Assembly (NCBI GenBank): GCA_922989275.2 | Contig: OV277866.1 | Coordinates: forward strand, 33,683,246-33,747,245 | Origin: Gari tellinella | Taxonomy: Eukaryota; Mollusca; Bivalvia; Cardiida; Psammobiidae | DNA length: 64,000 nucleotides | Direction: 5' to 3' | In this document: one piece after another, positions 54,469 to 64,000 of the stretch | Position numbering within the stretch: position 1 is the first letter of the stretch | Layout of the letters: each line of letters opens with the position of its first letter | The notes under the pieces: generated by a model | Seen by the model: only the letters and a program-made list of their open reading frames with translations | What the model was told of the DNA's origin: nothing | Databases searched by the model: none | Program-made: the position numbers and the translations under genes

Positions 54469-55208
54469 CATAAATTTTGCAAACTACAATACTGAGATGC
54501 TTATTGTAGACAAAGGGTGAATAGCCTGTTGAACCTATTTACAGCCATCATGTCCTGTTGTTAAATGCTTGTCGACAGCTTTATTTCTCAAATGTTAAGG
54601 TAAAGTAGTTTGATTTATTGACACGTGTGTCATGCAATTTGAATATTAATCGGACGCCGCGCCTGGTTATGACACAAACTGATTTCAAATAACTATTGTA
54701 CCCGCGGAAAGGTAGTGGATGGGTTTAAAGTACTTCATATTTGCACAATGAAGTTGATTAATATTATTGGGAGTATCAACAACTGCACTTATACTTTGTA
54801 ATGAGCACATTAAATTTGAGATAGCAGAAATTATCAACCGATAATTCTGCTGTCGAATTTTACTTGCGTGCTTATTTTTGTATTACTTATAAGAACAGAA
54901 CAACTAATGCACTTGAAATAAAATGTTGGAGACGCATTCATCATCTGAAATAATAGGCGGATCCAGATCAAGGAAAGTCTGGACATTTTAGAATTATTAA
55001 CTGTGCGGGAAGCTTGTTCAAGGTATGACACCTCAACGAAACACTCGTTAAATTTGTTTCTGTTATAAATATTTGCTAAATATATAGATCTACGCAGCTC
55101 GAAAAAACGTACCTACTTTTGTATTCCTAATTCTCAGCGTCCCATACATAAACTGTACTGAAATATTATTTTACACTGAGTGGCTGACTACATTGTATCA
55201 TTATGGCT
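54469..55208. other. No gene; one decayed family C end
   Basis: Around 54645-54735, ATTAATCGGACGCCGCG and CACAAACTGATTTCAAATAA lead to AGGTAGTGGATGGGTTT, a C tip. Nothing else identified. Confidence 0.45.
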
Positions 55209-55536
55209 ATACAACGGCCCTCTATAACGGCCCTCCCAACAACGACTCCCTCCTTACAACGACCATTGCCGCAGTTCCCTAAATAGGGCATGTATGTCTA
55301 ACGCTTTTACTGCTGCAATGTCGCCTGTTTAAGGTTTTCGTCTGCTGTTTTACATAATGGACATTTTGACGGAAAAAAACTTAATGAGGAGTGACAAACA
55401 GCTTGAATCCAGATCAGACGCCGCGTCAAGCTGTTTATAAATGTACGCCGATTTCCCTCCATATAACGACTCCCTCCGAACAACGCACATAATTGTTGTC
55501 TCCCATTGGATGTCGTTGTAGAGAGGGAACGCTGTA
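55209..55536 (+). mobile_element. Family B MITE with shortened core (B6)
   Basis: TACAACGGCCCTCTATAACG at the left and GAGAGGGAACGCTGTA at the right. The core reads CAGCTTGAATCCAGATCAG, ACGCCGCGT and then CAAGCTGTTTAT: most of the second arm is missing. Confidence 0.87.
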
Positions 55537-56172
55537 TAACTGACACATTGTTTGAAAATAACAGGTATTTAACTCTTTTTCCTGAAAACAACACTTTTTC
55601 TTAGAAATGTTTTCCTTAGAAAAGAAACGATTGCGCTTATATTCAGCAGATATAGTATTTTCTTAGAGGGAAAAAAATCACATTACACTTTCATTCATCA
55701 TAATATTCACGGCGTTATAATGTCTTATAATATCAAATTACCCCCTCACCCACTCACACACTTTGATGTGAAATAAGTCTGAATTTTAAGTGGTTCATTT
55801 TAGTTTCATGTGTCATTAATTTTATTCTATACGTTTTTACTAGAAAACATTGGTGAAAGTTGGTACTTTCTTTTTTGTCTGAGCATATATTCGATGAATT
55901 CTGTGGTTACAATGTTCGAGCTTCTTCAAATTCCATGTATTTGTAACAGTTTGAGAAGCTGATATACGTTTCCGTTTAAAAACGTGAAATATATGTATTA
56001 CTGAAATACATAGATAATGATATGTCTTTGAAAGTATTGACTATTTATTTGAAAATGAGTGACCTGATCAGGTGCCGAGTTATTTTAGTCAAGGTCCAAA
56101 CTGTTTGCAAGGAACATATAATTATGATCAAGCAAAGGCTTGTGTGTTGAGTACTCAACGTTCTCAAATACG
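55537..56172. other. No gene; core scrap
   Basis: GACCTGATCAGGTGCCGAG with GGTCCAAACTGTTTGC at 56062-56110 is a lone diverged core. Nothing else identified. Confidence 0.45.
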
Positions 56173-56393
56173 AACACCTGTCTATGTTGACCACTTATTA
56201 CGACTTCTAAATTGTGTCAATAAATAGGGATGAGCAACAAGTGACTGCTACAAGTACATGGAAGTTACAGTAAAAAATGAAAGCTCATTGGGGAGTTTTC
56301 TTTTTTACCGCAACCCTGTTTGAAGCCGTCACTTGTTTTTATACAATCATTTAGCCTTTAATAAGGTGTCTAAATTGAGAAGTTTACTATATG
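56173..56393. mobile_element. Family F MITE, diverged
   Basis: GACCACTTATTACGACTTC, then the hairpin GAAGTTACAGTAAAAAATG / TTTTTTACCGCAACCCTG and AAGCCGTCACTTGTT. Tips poorly kept. Confidence 0.65.
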
Positions 56394-56620
56394 TTGTAAA
56401 ACAGCGTACCAATACACTCGGTAATTTCTATTGTTCTACTAAAATAAAATTATACCAAATATACCGTACAATACATGTAACTAGTTTTCACCTTACCTGT
56501 ATCCTGCTATGATAATACTTTTCTTGATTAACGTAACAATTACAAATAAAGCCATGGCTCCAGATAAGAGGTAGTTATTTCAACAAATCCAACATTTTCT
56601 CACTCTTGTTAGAACCAAAT

Positions 56621-56687
56621 CCTATGGCGTTACTACTCATTAGAATCGTCGCGAAGAGACGATTCTAATGAGTAGTGACACCATAGG
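56621..56687. repeat. Near-perfect palindrome, 30-nt arms
   Basis: CCTATGGCGTTACTACTCAT plus TAGAATCGTC (56621-56650) pairs with 56658-56687 around GCGAAGA, with two mismatches. The arms are unrelated to the other cores, and no terminal repeats of a MITE are visible outside. Confidence 0.85.
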
Positions 56688-57672
56688 GTTTAATTCAGAA
56701 ATAAAGATTTTAGTATTTGAAAAACTACCCTTAGCTGGTGCTCTGATAAAGCCTCATAAATGTATGTGGGTATTTGACTGCTTTGAAAGCATGTTTTCAT
56801 ACACGTTGATTTACAACCAAAGGTCCATGACATGTGGTTTACACTTTCAATGAACTGTTGTAAATTAATCATTGACTTGAACTTAATTTGATTGAGGACT
56901 TTCTTTAGATTATTCAATGCCTCCCGCCGTAGCAGATAATTGAGAACTGTAAGGTGACACCGAGTATTGTGTGTTCTGACTTCTACTTTGAATTGACTCT
57001 GATTTCCAATGCGTCGGTTCGTCTAAAGGGCGAACATTGATCATCTTAGATTAACATTAAGGTTTATATTATCACGCGTTCAGAACCTGATTTTAAAGTT
57101 TCTAATAAAAAGCTTTATAATTGCGAAAAGATTAATATGAGTGCATATTTTGATATATACTAGTGAACTCAAAATTAATGGATCATCATATAGTGCGCAT
57201 AAAAGATCCATTCAAGTATAAACTAGGTTTACCTTGTATCAATAATTACAGTTGCAACGATATTGCATATTGATTCACCTGGCATTATTTACTTCATCGA
57301 TATGATCACCTTTATTTAAGAATGAACACTATGCCACCCACTGCGCTAGATATAGTAAATAAGCGATCGACTCCAACATCTAACACATTAAAGCACTTCT
57401 TTCAAACATAAAGAAACCCTATTTTACATTAAACTTAAAGCAAATTAGAAGCGTTTCCAGCATACCTTATATCGATATATCTGTTGAGGTTGGCTACGAC
57501 ATGAAATGAGTGATTAATTTTGAACCAAAGCGATCAATATCTCGGATGCTAAGTACAGTGCATAAATGCCACCATTTGCCAAATAAAGGCGTGTGTACCT
57601 ATTGTAGGCGAATTGCTGCCAGATCAGACAGCGGGTAACACGGTATCTAAGCACGTTCTCGAGTGTGTTATT
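56688..57672. other. No gene; half core at 57613
   Basis: GCTGCCAGATCAGACAGCGG and GTAACACGGTATCTAAGC (57611-57648) are a core remnant. Otherwise nothing identified. Confidence 0.45.
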
Positions 57673-57913
57673 GGGCCCGTTTCATAAAACATTTTACGAC
57701 AAATGTTGTCGTAAGTCAGATTATTAGAATCTCAAGTAGTGTTTATTTCTCCATCTTAACCTGCCTTTTGACATCTCTTTGCAATCGTCTTGAAAAGACG
57801 AATCTAAAGAGATGTCACAAAACTGGATAAGATAGAGAAATAAGAAATTAAATATATTTTAAAGTTTTGAGTTACGACCGTTTTTGCCGTACGAAGTTTT
57901 ATGAAAGGGTCCC
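57673..57913. mobile_element. Family G MITE, complete
   Basis: GGGCCCGTTTCATAAAACAT at the left and GTTTTATGAAAGGGTCCC at the right. Inner repeats TACGACAAATGTTGTCGTA and TTACGACCG. Central hairpin GACATCTCTTTGCAATCG / GAATCTAAAGAGATGTC. Confidence 0.88.
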
Positions 57914-58553
57914 AGATGCCTATATATCCGTTATCTGATCAAGCTGCAGTTGGGACAATTGCTTTACCTTCTCGAAAAACCCATCTCTGTTGGCAATCTC
58001 GTCTTCTTTTAGGTCTCAGGTCTTGTAAGTTTAGATGTCTGCACTTTCCAATGATGAAAGGTAAGTATGTAAGAACAAACAACTTGGATTCAGACCAGAC
58101 GGTAAGTAATGCGTCGTCTGTTCACGATCCAAATTATTTGACTTTCGGCCGTATCAAACAGTTTGTATTACATCGTTAACATGACTTGTGTGTTGAACAA
58201 TTGTTTATTTTCGATATTTATTGCATTGCACTTGTATCTTAATTCGATTAAAGTACTAACATGTTTTCCTGCAGAAAGTAGTGTTACTGCTGTCTGAGTA
58301 TCTAAAAGGCTGACAGGTTTTATGTAATATACAACAGGTTTAAAGTACTAGAGTATATGTTTTGTCGATTACATACTTAAAACAAAAGTTGTTATGAAAG
58401 AGATTTTGCACATTCAAGTACATGTATAAACGACCGTGTGCTCAAACATTGTTCACATTGACTACACAGAGAGACTCAACACAAGTCCGTTATGTCGAGC
58501 AGAAAAAAACAGGAAGATGGAATGCCAACAGTATACACCATTATCAACACTGC
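57914..58553. other. No gene; decayed core at 58080
   Basis: AACAACTTGGATTCAGACC, AGACGGTAAGTAATGCG and CACGATCCAAATTATTTG (58080-58140) are an old core. Nothing coding. Confidence 0.45.
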
Positions 58554-58786
58554 AATATAGAATGGAGAAAACGGCTATTTGTCGTAATAAACGCCTTGAA
58601 GATAAAACAATAATGTCTACTACAAAAGGTCAGAGCTAGATCAGACGATAGGTAACCAGGCGTATGTTCAGGTTCCAAATCACTTGCAATAAGAATGAAA
58701 AAAAAAGTTCTACATTTGAAAATGTTCAATTTCCTAAAGTTTACTACATAGACATTGTGATTGCGTTCGTTTGAATTCATACGAAA
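58554..58786 (+). mobile_element. Family A MITE, decayed (A30)
   Basis: TAGAATGGAGAAAACGGC, CGTAATAAACGCCTTGAAG, a core with GAGCTAGATCAGACGATAGG, and a right arm with TTGCGTTCGTTTGAA. The tips are poor. Confidence 0.65.
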
Positions 58787-59067
58787 GTAAAACTATCAAT
58801 TTGCGGTGACTTGCCAGTGACTGCCTTATTACAGTCCTTTATTTATGCTTTTCGGAGGATTACCACGAAATAGCAGTGGATTATCACTTGGTAATCCCCT
58901 GCAGTGGATTATCACCAATCGCTTTTATTATGAATTTTCCCCGTAGGGCTCCCCAAGAATCGTGTTCAATCGTGTCTTATCGTTAAATTCCGGTAGTCCG
59001 ATTTGTCGCGAACTACTCACCGGAAGAGCGCACGAATCCAAACTCGGGAGCAACGAAGTAATTCGGA

Positions 59068-59097
59068 TGACGTCAAATCAATAAATAAGTGACGTCA
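59068..59097. promoter_or_regulatory. Pair of consensus CRE motifs
   Basis: TGACGTCA occurs exactly at 59068-59075 and 59090-59097. An ETS-like CCGGAAG lies upstream at about 59020 and a TATA-like GATATAAAG at about 59129. The layout resembles a small promoter, but no gene follows; a long hairpin repeat starts 150 bp on. Similar CRE-like words occur in family H at 43.4 kb. Confidence 0.4.
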
Positions 59098-59243
59098 TCG
59101 TACGGGAAACTGTTTCGAAACTGTGTTCGATATAAAGTTGGGGCTCAACACGGGGTAAATCATTTACTTTCGCTTTCTCAATTGTCGATCAATTTCGTTT
59201 AAAAAGTGGCTTAAAGGCATAAATAAATAGAATAATTGTATGT

Positions 59244-59386
59244 TTTCAGTATAAGATCGATTTAATCCATTTCGTGAACATCAGACTGTTATATTTACTG
59301 TTATATTTTCACTCGTGGCTTCGCCACTCGTGAAAATATAACGTCTGATGTTCACTCAATGGATTAAATTTCTATCTTATACTGAA
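59244..59386. repeat. Long hairpin repeat, ~65-70-nt arms
   Basis: TTCAGTATAAGAT, TTTAATCCAT, GAACATCAGAC and TTTCACTCGTGGC are mirrored by GCCACTCGTGAAAATATAA, CGTCTGATGTTC, ATGGATTAAA and ATCTTATACTGAA around a 3-nt loop. The left arm has a short extra piece. It resembles a foldback element. Confidence 0.88.
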
Positions 59387-60701
59387 AAAAATCAATTATC
59401 CTCTATATAATGTTTGTTCTTTTATTATTGTGAGCAGTTTAAAGGTATCACAATATACAAACGTTGCTTTAAAAGCACCGACAAACAAGGTTTTAACACA
59501 CTTTTTTAATAAAGCCTACGTCATAATCTGTTAAATGTTTGTACTGTAGGACAACGTTTATATGTTCCGATTTAAAAATCGAGATTGAGCACAATATTTT
59601 GATAAAAACTAGTTGTTTTTGTCAAACATCAGTGTAGTAAGCAGTTTGCAACTGAAATCAAAATGTGTTACTCTGGGTTTTGTTCTGCTTCAAACTTTTA
59701 GACATTATTTGTTTTGCAAGAACTTGTTTATAGTTAAAATATATGTTTCACTTTACCCCCTGCTTATTGTTTTAGTTATTTTAGTCAATAATGGCATACT
59801 TCTCGTATATATAAATATCAAAACTCGTATGCAGGTAATTTAAATGCTACACCCCATGTCGAACATTCCACCTGTTACGCTAAATTACACATTATGTTTC
59901 AGCCGATTATCCATTTTATGCCGATTTAAATACTAATAGGCAATAAAAACAACCATGCAGCCGATCAAGAACTTTACGGTACCAGGTGTACATTATAAAT
60001 ATTTCATGTAAGTATGTTTTCGGTCTTTGTCTGTTAAGACAGAAATGCATTGCAAATCAAAGCACCGTGTTTTTCTATCAGAAATCATACAAGCAAGTTT
60101 ACGTGTCTCCTTGAAATAATACACGTTTATACTGCTATCAGTATGTGAATTACTACCCGTTTGGAATCCGATCAGGCGCTGAATCAATAAGGTTAATATC
60201 GGTTGGTATTCATTTAAAATGAACAATTCAGCGTTTTCTAAGAATGTATGTTTTTTACCGCATCACGTGCCCGATGTTGGTCTGTTTCATTGTTGGTAGG
60301 CACCAATTCTCTTTAATTGCTGTTATACTGATTAAAGGCGAGGTAATAGACAAATAACGCACCGGTATGCGTAATAATTGGGTATCGAGAGAAAATACCA
60401 CGTTAGCTTTGGTTCGACGACATTGAAATAGATCAGTTTCGCTCAAATATGTTTAGATTTGAGATAAAGAATAACTTAACTCGGGGGCCTGAACATTCGA
60501 TTTCAGTAAAACAACATGAAAGTAAACATATAATATCTCCAAACGAAAAACACTTGTGCTTAACACATTTAGTCTTAGCGATGAATAGACTAGTCATTTG
60601 CCAATAGTATACATACGAAGTTGACAGGGCTGTCATAAGGTGATATGCAAATCCTATGATTTCCAAATTTGCATTTTTCTTGTTTTGTTGACATGCGACT
60701 A
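59387..60701. other. No recognised feature
   Basis: AT-rich, nothing identified. Confidence 0.5.
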
Positions 60702-60772
60702 CTTAAAGCAGGCTGTAAGTAAAGCAGAATGCGCCTTAGGGCGCATTCTGCTTTACTTTCAGCCTGCTTTAA
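60702..60772. repeat. Solo family E hairpin
   Basis: CTTAAAGCAGGCTGTAAGTA, AGCAGAATGCGCC and GGCGCATTCTGC close perfectly, but no E tip is found to the left. Its distal end (GCTTTAA) supplies the TTAA used by the next element. Confidence 0.85.
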
Positions 60773-61020
60773 CCCTTTCCCCTATAGAAGCGCCTTTTAG
60801 CGAATATGATTTATTCATCCGCTGAAGAAAATAGTTCCAATTTTATCAGTCATGAATATATATAACAGGTAATATTTTCTATATTCTAGAACATGCAGGC
60901 TTAAAGCAGGCTGAAAGTAAAGCAGAATGCGCCTTAGGGCGCATTCTGTTTTACTTTCAACCTGCTTCAAGTAGTCACCTATCTTCAGTATTATAACTAG
61001 GCTATCAGGTAAAGGGTTAA
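60769..61020 (+). mobile_element. Family E MITE, complete (E4)
   Basis: TTAACCCTTTCCCCTATAG at the left and TCAGGTAAAGGGTTAA at the right. Hairpin at about 60900-60970. It sits on the terminal TTAA of the solo hairpin before it. Confidence 0.9.
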
Positions 61021-61094
61021 GCTACCATGAACAGGGAAAACATCCGGAGATTTAGGAAAAATCCGGAGAAATGGCAGCCCTGAGTTGATACTTA

Positions 61095-61310
61095 TCCCTT
61101 CACGTCTCAATGACGTCATAAAGCGCATTTGCAAACGTTAACGCGGCATCTGATCATAATAAAATCTGCGTGCGCCTTGTTTGGAATTACCTGATCAGAA
61201 ACAAATGTATTTGCCCCTTGCTTTGAAATGACGTCAGTTATACTGCCTAAAATCTAACTTTGATACAGCAATATTGAAATAGACGGCAACTGGTGATGAA
61301 GGGGGGCAAC
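61095..61310 (+). mobile_element. Family C MITE, decayed (C11)
   Basis: CCCTTCACGTCTCAATGACG, AGCGCATTTGCAAACGTTA, a half core (CGCGGCATCTGATCATA) and AATAGACGGCAACTGGTG follow C order. Tips diverged. Confidence 0.65.
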
Positions 61311-61729
61311 TAATGAAGACCCGGTACAGATGGTTTCTTTACTGAACTGTTTGTAATATATTTATCAATTCAACCATTAACAGTCAAATATGAAACATGC
61401 TTTGATTGGAACCTTATGTGTTATACTTAATTAATCACTTCAATCGATAATACCAGCATTCTGTTTGTTGAATTCAGATAAGTCGACCTCATGAAGTCAA
61501 ACTTACCCGAAATTTAAAGTAAAAACTTAGAAATATGGGTATTTTCGAATAACGCGAGTACGAAATAACGAGTTTCGACTGTACATCAAACTATTTGTCA
61601 TCACAACTTTGATAAGACGTCAATAAATTCCTATACCATTCGATTTATAGTTTTGCTTTTACATTACCTTTCCGATAATATTGTTTTTTTAAAGAATAAT
61701 ATATTCCTTACCGCACCAATGGCCCGTTT
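61311..61729. other. No recognised feature
   Basis: Nothing identified. Confidence 0.5.
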
Positions 61730-61960
61730 CATAAAACTTCGTACGAAAAAAATCGGTCGTAAGTCAAAACTTTAAAATACATTTATTTGTGATTTCTCTA
61801 TAAAATCCTGTCTTTTGACATCTATTTGAATCGATTTTGAAGACGATTCTAAATATATATCACAAAACAGGATTAAATAGGGGAAATCAATTATAATTGA
61901 GAGTTTTAAAATCTGATTTACGACAACATTTGTCGTACGAAGTTTTATGAAACGGGCCCT
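61730..61960. mobile_element. Family G MITE, complete
   Basis: TGGCCCGTTTCATAAAACTT at the left and AGTTTTATGAAACGGGCCC at the right. Central hairpin GACATCTATTTGAATCG / GATTCTAAATATATATC. CGACAACATTTGTCGTACG near the right end is itself a small palindrome. Confidence 0.9.
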
Positions 61961-62023
61961 TAGAGACAATGGAAATGAATAACTTTTTAATGTTGATTCT
62001 CGTGATGAAGCATTAAATGTGTA

Positions 62024-62375
62024 TACAGCGTTCCCTCTCTACAACGACACCCAATGGGAGACACAGATTGTGTGCGTTGTTCAGAGTGAGTCGTTACAGG
62101 GAGGGAAATTAGCTTACATTTGCAAACAGCTTGAATCCAGATCAGACGCCGCGTTACGCGGCGTCTGATCTGGATTCAAGCTGTTTGTAAACCGTCATTA
62201 TATTTATTCCATCAAAATGTAATTTTGAGAAAAAACAGCAGACGACAATTTGAAGCAGACGATATTGCAGCAGTAAAAGTGTTAAACATTTTGTATTGTT
62301 TGGGGAACAGCCGTAAGGGTCGTTGTAAGGAGGGAGTCGTTGTTGGGAGGGCCGTTGTAGAGAGGGAGCGCTGTA
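62024..62375 (-). mobile_element. Family B MITE, complete (B7)
   Basis: TACAGCGTTCCCTCTCTAC at the left and GTAGAGAGGGAGCGCTGTA at the right. Perfect palindrome with 32-nt arms at 62123-62154 and 62156-62187 around one T, identical to the core of B1. Reverse orientation. Confidence 0.93.
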
Positions 62376-63018
62376 AGTATTTAAATGTTTAATGCAATAA
62401 CAACAGTAATAGACACATTGCAAATTAAATTCCTTTTCGATAATATTAACTGACGCTAGGAAAATATCAAAAACATTTAAAAGACACGACTAAAGTTATT
62501 CTGAATTAATAAGATCGATTGATTTCTCATAAGTTGATGCAATCATATTTAAACAACAATGAATCTGGCTAAAAGCCTCAATTCTATCCAGCACATGATT
62601 GTTTCGTCGCGATAAAAAGGGTAAATGGTATAAGCAAGGCTATAGATTGATTACTCGCAAGGATTCCGCAAACAAATGGATTTCCTTGAAGTCAACATAT
62701 CTTATCAATTAAAATATTATTCCTGCACTTTTATTTACCGTTTCGACATTTAATATGCATACTTAACACCGACGTACAATTATAATCGGCTGATAACAAG
62801 ACCAAATGAAAGTTCAGTGTGCAATAACCGCATTCGATTAGATATATCCAATGGCGATTTGAATGCAACATATGACGAAAATTCCAATTACATTATTTTC
62901 ATTAACATTTAAACCACTCGTGCACAGCGGTTTATCATCCAGGGTACTATTGCATCTAAATTCATTAAACAACCTCACACAGTGCCATATCGTATTTCAT
63001 TAATAACATACAGTTCCC
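62376..63018. other. No recognised feature
   Basis: AT-rich, nothing identified. Confidence 0.5.
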
Positions 63019-63082
63019 TTATTACGTAACATCAACAGTCGAGAAGATTAAAATCTTCTCGACTGTTGATGTTACGTAATAA
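63019..63082. repeat. Perfect palindrome, 31-nt arms
   Basis: TTATTACGTAACATCAACAG plus TCGAGAAGATT (63019-63049) is exactly mirrored at 63052-63082 with a 2-nt centre. No relation to the other cores, and no MITE tips seen around it. Confidence 0.95.
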
Positions 63083-63284
63083 ATGTTTAAATGTGTGATT
63101 AAGGCAGAACGTCTGCTAAAAGATGACAGTAGTAATATAAGCTTTGTCGTATCGTTCTGGTGTATATCTTAATCTTGCCTAAAAGTATCCGTTTTATGTA
63201 TACCGTCAATGCGTACTTCTACAGATATTCGCAATACAATGTAACACTTTCCTATCTTGATATCGAATGAATCGATATAAAGTA

Positions 63285-63605
63285 TATGTCATGAGTCGAT
63301 ATATGATACAAGTTGATCTCAACCAAGTCTTGAGTTGAACTGTTATTGGCGAGCTCAATAACTTTTCTATTCTGAACGAGGTTGCGAATAGCTTGTTTCA
63401 TACATCAACGAGTGACAGATTATATTTCTAACATAAACAACAATTTGTATTTTTAAAGCTACATACCTTCTTCAGAATCCCAGTGATGTAATATAACGCC
63501 TTTATAAATACTAACGTTAGTGACCTAATCCAAGGGATTTCACATAAGGTTATTCGCGATTGTTGTTCCTAATTGAAAACAGGGCTAGTTATGTGAGAAA
63601 ATTAA
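63285..63605. mobile_element. Family H hairpin repeat, copy 2
   Basis: ATGAGTCGATATATGATACA, AAGTTGATCTCAACC, GGCGAGCTCAATAACTTTTC and ACATCAACGAGTGACAG, then GTAATATAACGCCTTTATAA and GAAAACAGGGCTAGTTATG, follow the order of the copy at 43.2 kb. The arms are more decayed here. Confidence 0.68.
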
Positions 63606-63653
63606 ATATTAATTTAGTTTTATTGGTACCAAATTAGACTATTTTAACCCTCA

Positions 63654-64000
63654 TCCGGACCTTGCAAAAACTTCCGTTTTGAGACTTTTGGGGTCCATTG
63701 GACCCCACTGTGCATTTTTGTTATTTTTCTAAGTCAAGATGGGCATTTGAAACATAACTGATGCCGCATTATAAATTGATGTGTTTATGCTATATGGTAG
63801 TGATAAAACCGAGACGTTGCTCTCACTGTTATCATGGCAACCAGTGACCATAGTAACACAAAAAACTAAGTTTTTTGCTCTAAAATCGAATTTTATCTAA
63901 TAACTTGTGCAGAAAATGTACATATTGGGAAATGTGGACATATTTATGACTAGATATACCTTTTGTTACACTAATGATGTATCTTGTACAGAACTATGTA
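63654..64000 (+). mobile_element. Left end of a TTAA-flanked element, cut by the window edge
   Basis: TTAACCCTCATCCGGACC is followed by a short palindrome GGGGTCCATTGGACCCC (63690-63706). TTAA plus a CCC start suits piggyBac-like ends. The other end lies beyond the window, so this is an inference from one side. Confidence 0.45.

Noticed and set aside
56668..56853. 61-codon frame starting in the 56.6-kb palindrome
   Set aside because: Both strands are open by chance here. There is no recognisable protein feature.
1..64000. A CRISPR array or bacterial defence system
   Set aside because: The regular hairpins are dispersed MITEs with TA or TTAA flanks, not equal repeats with unique spacers. There are no operons, and SINEs and LINEs show a eukaryotic genome.

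Overview
The window is eukaryotic, AT-rich, non-coding chromosomal DNA with no recognisable complete protein-coding gene. The longest open frames are fragments of retroelement reverse transcriptases. The others are short accidental readings through repeats. There are no operons and no rRNA. The repeat content suggests a bivalve mollusc: a MetaSINE-like tRNA(Cys)-derived SINE, RTE-type and L2/CR1-type LINE fragments, a probable Penelope-like tandem, and very dense palindromic MITEs. A dreissenid-like genome would fit, but that is a guess from general familiarity, not something shown here.

Most of the recognisable content is miniature inverted-repeat elements, which I sorted into families by their ends. 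Family A (about 250 bp, TA-flanked, ends CAGTGGAGAA) has about 30 full, partial or degenerate copies. Family B (about 350 bp, TA-flanked, ends CAGTGTTCCCTCTCTA) has seven. Family C (about 200-245 bp, TTAA-flanked, ends CCCTTTCACT) has about a dozen. Family D (about 245 bp, TTAA-flanked) carries a GAGGGCTCC hairpin. Family E (about 250 bp, TTAA-flanked) carries a GCAGAATGCGCC hairpin. Family F (about 200 bp, ends TACAGTAAAACCTCTC) resembles E in its hairpin. Family G (about 235 bp) has ends GGGCCCGTTTCATAAAAC. Family H occurs twice.

Layout: 0.5-8 kb holds B, SINE, F and A elements. 8.7-10 kb is a 5'-truncated L2/CR1-type LINE. 12.7-14 kb is an A element split by a 1.05-kb TTAA-flanked element. 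14.8-15.7 kb is a Penelope-like head-to-tail tandem. 16-33 kb is mainly A, C, D, E, B and G elements. 33-34.5 kb holds an A-in-B nest and an RTE LINE fragment. 34.8-35.3 kb is a recent 236-bp duplication. 36.3-38.7 kb is nearly featureless. 38.7-48 kb is a C/D/E/F/A mosaic. 48.2-51.6 kb is a C element split by a 3.16-kb TTAA-flanked DNA transposon. 52-64 kb is again A-H elements, with several near-perfect palindromes and the start of another TTAA-flanked element at the right edge.

The main observation is modularity. One long palindromic core (CAAACAGTTTGGA ... GATCAGACGCC and its complement) sits at or near the centre of families A, B and C, whose ends and target sites differ. A second hairpin is shared in the same way between TTAA-flanked family E and family F. 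MITEs also repeatedly insert into one another at TA or TTAA sites, including the TA at a hairpin apex and the terminal TTAA of another element. This gives a readable stratigraphy of insertions.
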